Of a stretch of 64,000 bases of DNA, positions 28,056 to 35,600 are shown piece after piece. Source of the DNA: CAWBFD01 sp963788115 (lineage in GTDB: Bacteria; Actinomycetota; Thermoleophilia; Solirubrobacterales; 70-9); NCBI GenBank assembly GCA_963788115.1, contig CAWBFD010000004.1:1-64000 (forward strand), read 5' to 3'. How positions within the stretch are numbered: the first letter of the stretch is position 1; every line of letters begins with the position of its first letter. Both the position numbers and the translations under genes were made by a program. The notes under the pieces were generated by a model. It saw nothing but the letters and a program-made list of their open reading frames with translations, was not told the DNA's origin and ran no database searches.

Positions 28056-29108
28056 TCACCTCGCGATCTGGGGCTGGAACTCCGGTAGGACCTCGCGCGC
28101 GAACCGCTCGACCTGGGCGAACTGGTCGAGGTCCCCGAACCGGCAGATGAAGTGGGTGACGCCGCGGTCGGCGAACTCGCGCAGCCAGGCGCCGATCTGC
28201 TCGGGGGTCCCGACCGGCCCCCAGTTGGAGAGGTCCATCGCCTTCGAGAGCTCGGGGTAGTACTTGGAGATGTACCCGTCGAAGGCCGAGCGCGCCTCCT
28301 CCTCGGAGTCCCCGATGTTCATCGTCACCTGGTAGGCGATCGTGTAGTCGGCGAAGTCGCGGCCGTGCTCCCGTGCGGCCTCCTCCAGGTAGCCGATCTG
28401 CTCGGTGAGCTCCTCGGGGTGCTCGGCGCGACAGCAGGTCATCCATCCGTCGCCATAGAGGATGATGCGCCGGCATGCCCGCTTCATCCTCCGAATCATG
28501 TGCTCGCCGGAGGAATCGTCGACGAGGCGCGGGTTGGAGACGACCCACATCGGGGGCGGCTTCTGGAGCGGCGAGAGCGGCGCCATCTCGGTGCCGGAGT
28601 GGAAGCTGACGCCCTCGTAGTCGTAGTAGTCGCCGTGGAAGGTGACCTCGCCCTCGGTCCAGAGGGTGCGGACGACCTCGAGCACCTCCTCGAGCACGGA
28701 CCCTCGCTTCTTGAACGGCAGCCCGAGCGCCTCGAACTCGCGCTCCACGCCCTTCTCCGGGTTGCCCATGCAGGGGCCGAGGATCGTCCGTCCGCCCGAG
28801 AGCACGTCGAGCGTCGCCCACTCCATCGCCAGATAGAGGGGGTCGCGGGTCGCGGCGACGAGGCACGCCGTCCCCAGCCGCACCCGCTCCGTCCGCTGGG
28901 AGATCGCCGACAGCAGCGAGATCGGCTCGTACCGGGGCTTCGAGAACAGGCTGTCGCCGACCCAGACCGAGGCGAACCCGAGCTCCTCGACTCGCTCCGA
29001 CAGGTCGAGCAGGTCGGCCAGCGTGTAGTCAGGCGCGATCAGCGGCTCGCGGTTGTTGAGGTTGACCCCGAACTGGAGGTCGGCGGAGTTGTCGTCGGTG
29101 GCGCTCAG
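28056..29108 (-). CDS. LLM-class flavin-dependent monooxygenase, probable CTG start
   Basis: Homology to luciferase-like monooxygenases extends upstream of the first conventional start (GTG 28883) through the essential first barrel strands (FASVWVGDSLFSKPRYEP) to a CTG at 29108. This CTG overlaps the GntR stop as CTGA and follows AAGGGAGG by 5 nt. The full product has 350 residues. Further family sequence includes LDVLSGGRTILGPCMGN and VGTPEQIGAWLREFADRG. Members use reduced FMN; RutA-like relatives open N-heterocyclic rings. It is a candidate for ring oxygenation or opening in this pathway. No flavin reductase gene is adjacent. Confidence 0.78.
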   Translation of the reverse strand: MSATDDNSADLQFGVNLNNREPLIAPDYTLADLLDLSERVEELGFASVWVGDSLFSKPRYEPISLLSAISQRTERVRLGTACLVAATRDPLYLAMEWATLDVLSGGRTILGPCMGNPEKGVEREFEALGLPFKKRGSVLEEVLEVVRTLWTEGEVTFHGDYYDYEGVSFHSGTEMAPLSPLQKPPPMWVVSNPRLVDDSSGEHMIRRMKRACRRIILYGDGWMTCCRAEHPEELTEQIGYLEEAAREHGRDFADYTIAYQVTMNIGDSEEEARSAFDGYISKYYPELSKAMDLSNWGPVGTPEQIGAWLREFADRGVTHFICRFGDLDQFAQVERFAREVLPEFQPQIAR

Positions 29109-29809
29109 TGCTCCCTCCCTTGAGTCGTGATCCGCTGCTTCGTCGCCGCCGGTTGCTCCTCGGTCTCCTCCTCGACCCGCTGGGGAACCTCGATGTGGTC
29201 GGCCAAGAGGCGCGCGGCGCGTTCGGCGTCGCCCGCCTCGACTGCCTCGAGGATCGCCGAGTGCTCGGCGTTCGACTTCTCGAGCGTGCCTCGCAGCTCG
29301 AGCGACCGCGGGAGGTAGCGGCCCATCTGGTCCATCAGCAGGCCGTAGACCTCGTTGAGCTTGCTGTTGCCCGACCCGCGCGCGAAGGTGTCATGAAATG
29401 CGGCGTTGGCCTCGAAGAACGCGTTGACCTCCCCGCGCTCCGCGTGCTGGATCATCTCCTCGTGAAGCTCGCGAAGGCGGGCGAGATCGGAATCCTCAAG
29501 GCGCGGCACCGCGAGACGGATCGCGAAGGTCTCCAGTGCTTCGCGCACCTGGTAGGCCTCGACGAACTCGTGCGCGCTCAGCTCGGTGACGATCGCGCCC
29601 CGCCGCGGGGTGATCGTCACCAACCCCTCGGTGGCGAGCCGGCCCAGCGCCTCGCGGACCGGGCCGCGGCTGACTCCGAAGGAGTCGGCGAGCGCCGCCT
29701 CGCTGAGCACGGTGCCGGCGGGTAGGTCGCCGCCGAGAATGTCTTCGCGGAGCCGCTCGCGCACCTGCTCCCAGAGCGTCCGGTTATCGACTCGCGGGTC
29801 GTCGGCCAA
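29105..29809 (-). CDS. GntR-family (FadR/FCD) transcription regulator of the divergent cluster
   Basis: The 234-residue protein has an N-terminal winged helix (LADSFGVSRGPVREALGRLATEGLVTITPRRGAIV) and a C-terminal FCD ligand domain with the metal-binding pattern (ANAAFHDTFARGSGN and EHSAILEAVEAGD). It starts at TTG 29809, only 6 to 8 nt past a likely -10 box, so the transcript may be leaderless. It is the first gene of the minus arm and sits at the divergence point next to a palindrome overlapping both promoters. It is therefore the probable repressor of the cluster, with a pathway intermediate as likely effector. Confidence 0.88.
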   Translation of the reverse strand: MADDPRVDNRTLWEQVRERLREDILGGDLPAGTVLSEAALADSFGVSRGPVREALGRLATEGLVTITPRRGAIVTELSAHEFVEAYQVREALETFAIRLAVPRLEDSDLARLRELHEEMIQHAERGEVNAFFEANAAFHDTFARGSGNSKLNEVYGLLMDQMGRYLPRSLELRGTLEKSNAEHSAILEAVEAGDAERAARLLADHIEVPQRVEEETEEQPAATKQRITTQGREH

Positions 29810-29814
29810 GTTTG

Positions 29815-29843
29815 CTAACCCTCGGTTAACTGTCGGTTGTCAA
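29815..29843 (-). promoter_or_regulatory. Promoter of the minus arm (GntR operon)
   Basis: On the minus strand TTGACA (29843-29838) is followed after 17 nt by GGTTAG (29820-29815). The -10 is weak. The expected transcription start falls at or next to the TTG codon at 29809, which suggests a leaderless GntR message. The -35 overlaps the -35 of the opposite promoter. Confidence 0.45.
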
Positions 29844-29849
29844 CAGTTA
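29827..29849. promoter_or_regulatory. Palindromic operator at the divergence point
   Basis: Perfect 7-bp arms TAACTGT (29827-29833) and ACAGTTA (29843-29849) are separated by 9 bp that contain the shared -35 elements. A wider pair GCTAAC (29814-29819) and GTTAGC (29846-29851) overlaps it. A protein bound here would block both promoters. The GntR protein encoded alongside is the obvious binder. Confidence 0.6.
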
Positions 29850-29865
29850 GCAATTAAATTATCAT
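29837..29865 (+). promoter_or_regulatory. Promoter of the plus arm (amidohydrolase-transporter-PPAT operon)
   Basis: TTGTCA (29837-29842) and TATCAT (29860-29865) are spaced by 17 nt within the only AT-rich patch of the region. The start of transcription would be near 29872, leaving a leader of about 64 nt before the GTG at 29936. Confidence 0.6.
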
Positions 29866-29935
29866 CGCATCCGGTGATCGGCAACGCCGTTGACACCGAA
29901 ACGCCCTGCCCCGCGCCAGGGAAACTGAGTGCGTC

Positions 29936-30718
29936 GTGATTGTCGATCCCCACATGCACGTCGGGGAGTTCCCGCTCTTCGACGTCTCGCTCGACGAGGC
30001 GGGGCTGGTGGAGCTGTTCGACGAGTTCGACTACGACGCCGGGATCGTCTTCCATCCGGACAACGACCTCGTCCGCGAGATCGTCGAGCGGGTGCCCAAT
30101 GCCTGGGCGCTCTTCTGGGCCAACCCGCGCGAGGCCGACTGCGCCGAGCGGTGCGCTGAGCTCCTCGATCACCCGAAGTTCCTCGGGGTGAAGATGCACC
30201 CGCTGCTCGACGGCTACCACCCCAACGACCCGATGGTCCACCCCGTCGCCCGCCTGCTGGTCGAGCGGGAGATGCCGGCCCTGATCCACTGCGGGCACCC
30301 GATCTTCACCCTGCCGTGGTCGATCGAGGAGCTGGCCGTGGAGTTTCCCGATCTCCGAGTCGTGCTCGGCCACATGGGCCATGGGAACATCGTCTACATC
30401 AACGGCGCGATCGACGTTGCCGTGCGCAACCCCAACGTCTACCTGGAGACCTCGGGCATGCCGATGCACTCGAAGATCAGGACCGCGTTCGAGCGGGTGG
30501 GCGCGGACCGAGTCATGTACGGCTCCGACGCGCCGTTTCACGATCCCGGGGTGGAGATCCGGAAGGTCGACGTCAGCGGCCTCGACGAGGCGGCGCGGCG
30601 ACGGGTGCTCGGGCTCAACGCCCGCAAGCTTTTTTTCGGCAATGAGAACGCGCCGGTCTCGGCGCCAGGCAACCACGCGCGAAGCGAGGGAGAGGGTCAT
30701 GCAACCAGAGCAAGCTGA
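29936..30718 (+). CDS. Amidohydrolase-2 family hydrolase or decarboxylase
   Basis: The 260-residue protein opens with the metal motif DPHMH and has further family motifs: KMHPLL, IHCGHPIFTLP, LGHMGHGN and the terminal GSDAPFHDP Asp. This is the ACMSD-like amidohydrolase-2 family, whose members hydrolyse lactones and amides or decarboxylate hydroxy-aromatic acids. It is the first gene of the plus arm, starts with GTG and overlaps the lipoprotein start by 20 nt. In the cluster it could decarboxylate a hydroxylated pyridine carboxylate or hydrolyse a ring-opened amide. Both are inference. Confidence 0.8.
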   Translation: MIVDPHMHVGEFPLFDVSLDEAGLVELFDEFDYDAGIVFHPDNDLVREIVERVPNAWALFWANPREADCAERCAELLDHPKFLGVKMHPLLDGYHPNDPMVHPVARLLVEREMPALIHCGHPIFTLPWSIEELAVEFPDLRVVLGHMGHGNIVYINGAIDVAVRNPNVYLETSGMPMHSKIRTAFERVGADRVMYGSDAPFHDPGVEIRKVDVSGLDEAARRRVLGLNARKLFFGNENAPVSAPGNHARSEGEGHATRAS

Positions 30719-31802
30719 AGTGCAACGGGGACGGGGTGGACATTGGCGGAGGGGTCCGAGGCTCCTCCTCCTGGCCGTCGCCCCGTTGCTCGCCGCCGGC
30801 GCGATCGCCGGCTGCGGCGGTGACGACGACGATGACGGGGGCGACGGCGGCGGCGAGGAGGCGGCGGTCTCGAGCTTCGCGATCGTCGCCCCGGAGCGGG
30901 GCAACGACTACGGCTGGAACCAGCAGGGGGTCGAGGGTGCCGAGAAGGTCGCGAATGAGATCGGGGCGGACCTCGAGGTCGCGGACAACGCCGGATACGA
31001 GGACATCTCCCCGATCCTGCGCGAGCTGTCGACCACCGGCGGCGCCGAGTTCATAATCGCCCAGGCGTCCGGCTACAACACGACCGCGCCCGACGTGGCC
31101 GCCCAGACGGGCGTACCGGAGTTGGTCTGGGACAACCCGGAGGCGAATCAGCCCGAGATCTCGGCGAACGCGGGTACCGCCAGCCAGGAGGGCGCCTACC
31201 TCGCCGGGGTGCTCGCCGCGGACACCACCCAGACCGGCACGCTCGGGATCGTGATCTCCGCCGACGACACGAACTGGAACAAGCAGGCCGGTGGCTTCGT
31301 GGCCGGGGCCCGTTCGGTCGATCCGCAGATCGAGATCGAGTTCGCCCAGATCGGGCCGGCCGGATACGCCGACGCCGCGGGCGGCCGGCGGGTCACCGAG
31401 GCCGTGATCGCTGACGGCGCCGACGTCATCTTCGGGATGGGAGACGGATCGTCCTTCGGGATGCTCGAGGCCGTCGAGCGCGCGGATGACGTCTTCTTCA
31501 TCGACGTGATCGGCGACAAGACCTCGATTGACGACCAAGGGGTGCTGCTCTCATCGGTGCTCTGGAGCTTCGACGGTCTCTATCGCGACGCGATCGACGA
31601 CATCGGCAACGGGACGTTCGGTGAGCAGGGCTACGAGCTCGACCTCGAGAACGGCGGGATCTCGCTGCTGCAGACCGATCAGATCGACGATCAGACCTGG
31701 AACGAGATCCAGGACATCCAGGAGCAGATCATCGCCGGCGACATCAAGGTTCCACTGACCGAGGACAAGGCCCAGGTCGAGAATCTGATTCAACAGGGCT
31801 AG
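30699..31802 (+). CDS. BMP-family substrate-binding lipoprotein
   Basis: The 367-residue product has a basic N-terminus, a hydrophobic stretch and the lipobox IAGC near residue 38, followed by an acidic linker rich in Asp, Gly and Glu. The mature part is a Bmp/PnrA-type binding protein (ERGNDYGWNQQGVEGAEKVA, AQASGYNTTAPDVA, GMGDGSSFGMLEA). Known members bind purine nucleosides, and in Treponema the related RfuA binds riboflavin. The start ATG at 30699 follows AGGGAGAGGG. It is encoded with its ATPase and two permeases and next to PPAT, so uptake of pyridoxamine or another B6 form is inferred. Confidence 0.87.
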   Translation: MQPEQAEVQRGRGGHWRRGPRLLLLAVAPLLAAGAIAGCGGDDDDDGGDGGGEEAAVSSFAIVAPERGNDYGWNQQGVEGAEKVANEIGADLEVADNAGYEDISPILRELSTTGGAEFIIAQASGYNTTAPDVAAQTGVPELVWDNPEANQPEISANAGTASQEGAYLAGVLAADTTQTGTLGIVISADDTNWNKQAGGFVAGARSVDPQIEIEFAQIGPAGYADAAGGRRVTEAVIADGADVIFGMGDGSSFGMLEAVERADDVFFIDVIGDKTSIDDQGVLLSSVLWSFDGLYRDAIDDIGNGTFGEQGYELDLENGGISLLQTDQIDDQTWNEIQDIQEQIIAGDIKVPLTEDKAQVENLIQQG

Positions 31803-31814
31803 ATCAACAACGGA

Positions 31815-31843
31815 CCGGGCCGGCGCACCGAGCGCCGGCCCGG
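31815..31843 (+). promoter_or_regulatory. Strong hairpin between lipoprotein and ATPase genes
   Basis: A perfect 12-bp stem (CCGGGCCGGCGC and its complement) with a 5-nt loop lies 12 nt after the lipoprotein stop. No U-run follows, so it is not a classic intrinsic terminator. Such hairpins after binding-protein genes usually protect the upstream message or cause partial termination, giving more binding protein than transporter. Confidence 0.65.
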
Positions 31844-31856
31844 CCGCAGAACTGAA

Positions 31857-33466
31857 GTGGCCGAGAACGACAACCAGCGCCGGGGGCGCTCGCCGACGCT
31901 CTGTGAGCTGCGCGGGATGACCAAGACCTTCCCCGGTGTGGTCGCCAACGACCACATCGACCTCGACGTCCACGCCGGTGAGGTCCACGCGCTGCTCGGC
32001 GAGAACGGGGCCGGGAAGTCGACCCTGATCAACATCCTCTCGGGGATGTACCGGCCGGACGCGGGTGAGATCCGCTTCGAGGGCAGGCCGGTGGAGATTC
32101 ACTCGCCGCGGGCGGCGATCGAGCTGGGGATCGGGACCGTCTACCAGCACCTGACGCTCGTTCCGACGCTCAGCGTGCTCGAGAACCTGATGCTCGGCTC
32201 GCACGGGGGCAGGGGCAGGCTCGACCTCGAGGCGGGCCGCGACCGCTTCGATGAGCTCGCCGGCCTCCTGGGGGTCGATTTCGGCGCCGGCGCCCGCGTC
32301 GGGGCGCTGGCGCTTGGCCAGCAGCAGCAGGTGGAGATCATGAAGGCGCTCTGGCGGCAGAACTCTCGGGTGCTCATCCTCGACGAGCCCACCTCGATGC
32401 TGACGCCTCAGGGTTATGAGGAGCTGCGCAGCGTGCTCCAGAACCTGAAGGCCGAGGGTCTCGCGGTGATCCTGATCACCCACAAGCTGCACGAGGCGAT
32501 CGAGCTCGGAGACCGGGTGACGGTTCTGCGGGCCGGGCGTAAGGTCGGCTCGCTGGCTCCGCGTGACCTCGCGGGGCGCAGCGAGGATGAGCTCTCGGCC
32601 CGGATCGTCGACATGATGTTCGGCGAGGAGGCCTCCGAGCTCGCCGAGGCGGTCGAGGTCGAGGCGGCACCCGTGCCACGCAAGCGGACGGGGCGCGACC
32701 TCGGCCCGGTCGCGCTCGAGGTGCGGGGGCTGGCGCTCGACGGCCACGCGGACGCGGTCGGGCTTCGTGACGTCAGCCTCGAGGTGCGATCCGCGGAGAT
32801 CGTCGGGTGTCGCCGGGGTCGACGGCAACGGCCAGCGCGAGCTCGCGGAGGTGATCGCCGGGCAGCGCCGCGCCCGCGCCGGCGAGGTGCTGCTGCTTGG
32901 GCGAGGACGTGACCCGGCTCGGGGTCCGCGAGCGCGAGCACCGCGGACTCCGCTACGTCACCGACGATCGGCTCGGCGAGGGCATGGTCGCCGACCTCGA
33001 CGTGGCGACGAACTCGGTGCTGAAGCGAATCGGTGCCCCGCCGTTCTGGCGCGCCGGCGCCGAGCGGCGCAACGAGGTGGAGCGGTTCGCGCAGGGCCTC
33101 GTCGATGGCTTCGACGTCCGCACGCCGAGCGTGCGCAGTCGGGTGGCGACGCTCTCGGGCGGCAACGCGCAGAAGCTCCTCCTGGCGCGCGAGCTCGCCG
33201 GTGAGCCGCGGGTGGTGATCTTCAGCAAGCCCACGCACGGCCTCGACGTGCGCACGGCGGAATTCGTGCGGGACCAGATCCGCGAGGGAGCCGCGGCCGG
33301 CCACGCCGCGCTCGTGATCTCGACCGGGATCGAGGAGCTTGTCGATCTGTGCGACCGGATCCTCGTCATGTCGCGGGGCGAGCTCACCGGTGAGGTCGAG
33401 AGCGCCGCCGGGGCCGAGGAGCGGATCGGTGCGCTGATGGTGGCGCGGGGAGGAGACCGCCCGTGA
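31857..33466 (+). CDS. ABC transporter ATPase with two nucleotide-binding domains (two frameshifts)
   Basis: After removing one extra base in each of the GGG runs at 32805 and 32899 the product is about 535 residues. The first domain has Walker A GENGAGKST, a signature ALGQQQQVEI and Walker B LILDEPTS. The second has a degenerate Walker A (VDGNGQREL), a good signature LSGGNAQKLLLAREL and an altered Walker B (VIFSKPTHGLD), as usual for sugar/nucleoside-type duplicated ATPases. It starts with GTG and its stop overlaps the first permease as GTGA. It powers the BMP-type importer. Confidence 0.82.
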
Positions 33467-34608
33467 GGGCGCGGGCGATCGGGCTCGGGCAGGCGATCCT
33501 GATCGCCGCCGTGCCGATCCTGCTCGCGCTGGTCGCCAACGGGATCCTGCTCGCGCTGCTGGGGCGCGATCCGTTCACGTTCTACGGCGACATGTTCGAG
33601 CGCGGGCTGATCAACTGGGACGGCTTCCAGGAGAGCATCATCCGCAGCGCCCCGCTGCTCTTGATCGCCGCAGGGCTGATCGTCGCCTTCCGGGCCAACC
33701 TCTGGAATCTGGGCGGCGACGGGCAGTTCCTGCTCGGCGCCGCGCTCACCGCGGGCCTGGGCCCGTCCCTGCTCTCGTCGCTCGGCGTCTGGCCGATGCT
33801 GGTGATCACGATGACCGTCGCGGTGATCATCGGCGCCGCCTGGACGATCATCCCCGCGGTCCTGCGCGGCCGCTACGGGGTGAACGAGATCATCACCACG
33901 CTGATGATGTCCTTCATCGGCATCGGCGTCGCCAACGTGCTCGTCAAGGGACCGTTCAAGACCGACGTCGGCGGCGTGGCGCGCACCGACGTGCTCCCGT
34001 TCGACGAGCGCCTGCCCCTTCTCTTCGACACTCGGATCCACCTCGGTTTCGTGATCGCGGTCGTCGCCATCTTGGGCGTCCACCTGCTGATGACCCGGAA
34101 CTCGCTGGGCCTGCGTCTGCGGGTGCTGGGGGCGAACCCGAGGGCGGCGTTGCACGCTGGGCTCCATCCGGCGTGGCTGACGGTGATCGCGTTCGCGATC
34201 TCGGGCGGTCTGATCGGCCTCTCGGGGTCGGTCGAGATCCTCGGCGTGCAGGGATCGTTCCGCGCCGACTTCAACCCGGCCTACGGGCTTCTGGTGATCC
34301 CCCTGGTATTTCTGGCGCGGCTGAACGCGATCGGGTCGCTGGTCCTGGTGATCCTCTTCTCCGTGATCCAGATCGGCGGGGAGTCCGCCGCGCGCGAGGC
34401 CGAGATCACCAGCGACGTCCTCTTCGTCCTGGTCGGGCTGATGCTGCTGTTCATGGCGGTGATCGAATACCTGCGCGCCCGCCGCGGGTTTGGGACGGCC
34501 TATGTGCCGCCAGAGCTCGCTGAGCGGGTGCGGGCCCCCACGGGTGAGGGGCCCCCTGCCGGCGAGCCCCGGCCGGCGGTGGGGGCGGGCGAGGGGAGCT
34601 CGCGATGA
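33463..34608 (+). CDS. ABC importer permease 1 (BMP/nucleoside type)
   Basis: The 381-residue membrane protein belongs to the BPD_transp_2 (branched-chain/ribose type) permease family, with about ten hydrophobic segments and the conserved NLWNLGGDGQFLLGA region plus RVLGANPRAALHAG. It resembles the first permease (YufP-type) of nucleoside importers. GTGA overlap with the ATPase and ATGA overlap with the next permease show tight coupling. The C-terminal 35 residues are Pro/Gly-rich and cytoplasmic. Confidence 0.87.
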   Translation: MRARAIGLGQAILIAAVPILLALVANGILLALLGRDPFTFYGDMFERGLINWDGFQESIIRSAPLLLIAAGLIVAFRANLWNLGGDGQFLLGAALTAGLGPSLLSSLGVWPMLVITMTVAVIIGAAWTIIPAVLRGRYGVNEIITTLMMSFIGIGVANVLVKGPFKTDVGGVARTDVLPFDERLPLLFDTRIHLGFVIAVVAILGVHLLMTRNSLGLRLRVLGANPRAALHAGLHPAWLTVIAFAISGGLIGLSGSVEILGVQGSFRADFNPAYGLLVIPLVFLARLNAIGSLVLVILFSVIQIGGESAAREAEITSDVLFVLVGLMLLFMAVIEYLRARRGFGTAYVPPELAERVRAPTGEGPPAGEPRPAVGAGEGSSR

Positions 34609-35540
34609 GCGACCTGCTGAGCCAGGAGTTCCTCACCGCGCTGATCTCCGGAGGGCTCGTGGCGGCGATGCCGTTCCTGTTCGCCAGCCTGGGCGAGCTG
34701 GTCTCCGAGCAGGCGGGGGTCCTGAACGTGGGGCTCGAGGGCTACATGCTGTTCGGCGCGTTCCTCGCCTTCGTCATCGCCTACAACACGGGCTCGGAGA
34801 CGCTGGGCCTGCTCGCCGGGATCGTCGCGGGGGGCGCGGCCTCGCTCCTGATGATCCTGCTCTGCGTGCGAATGGGCCTCGACCAGATCGTGATCGGGAT
34901 CGCGATCATTCTCCTCGCCGAGGGGGCGACCAGCCTGATCTTCGACGCCTCGTATGCGGAGTCGCGCCCCAGCCTCGGAACGCCCTCGGAGCTCGGCATC
35001 CCGCTGCTGAAGGAGATCCCGATCGTGGGTGAGAGCGTGTTCAGCCAGCACGTGACGGTCTACATCGGGATCGTCCTGGCGTTCGTGGTCGGCTGGATCC
35101 TGCGGCGCACCTCCGCCGGGCTCAGCATCAGGGCGGCCGGCGAGCGCCCGGAGGCGCTCGATGCCGCGGGGGTCAGCGTGGCCGCGACCCGCTCCTGGGC
35201 GACCCTGTGCGCCGGCGCCCTCGGCGGCCTCGGCGGCGGCTACCTGGCGATCGTGAGCGCCGGGACGTTCACCCCGTTCATCACCCAGGGGGCGGGCTTC
35301 ATCGCAATCGTGATCGCGATGCTCTCGCGCGGCAAGGGCCCGTGGACGATCGTCGGCGCCGTGCTCTTCGGGATGTCGCTCTCGATTGCCACCGCCCTGC
35401 AGCTGATCGGGGTCGACATCCAGACGGACTACGTCCAGATGCTCCCGTTCATCACCGTCATCGTGGTCCTGGTCCTGTTCGCGCGGCGCTCGTACCTGCC
35501 CTCGGCGCTTGCGCTGCCATACGTGCGGGGAGAAAAATAG
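34605..35540 (+). CDS. ABC importer permease 2 (BMP/nucleoside type)
   Basis: The 311-residue product is the partner permease of the BPD_transp_2 family (YufQ-type), with conserved VLNVGLEGYMLFGAF and the EAA-like RAAGERPEALDAAGVS loop. Starting in an ATGA overlap, it completes the importer. The next gene, PPAT, follows after 60 bp, the widest gap in this arm apart from the hairpin spacer. Confidence 0.87.
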   Translation: MSDLLSQEFLTALISGGLVAAMPFLFASLGELVSEQAGVLNVGLEGYMLFGAFLAFVIAYNTGSETLGLLAGIVAGGAASLLMILLCVRMGLDQIVIGIAIILLAEGATSLIFDASYAESRPSLGTPSELGIPLLKEIPIVGESVFSQHVTVYIGIVLAFVVGWILRRTSAGLSIRAAGERPEALDAAGVSVAATRSWATLCAGALGGLGGGYLAIVSAGTFTPFITQGAGFIAIVIAMLSRGKGPWTIVGAVLFGMSLSIATALQLIGVDIQTDYVQMLPFITVIVVLVLFARRSYLPSALALPYVRGEK

Positions 35541-35600
35541 GCGGGCGGACTTGCGATCAGCCACTTGGTCCAACATTTCGACGCGGAGGAGGCGAGAGCC

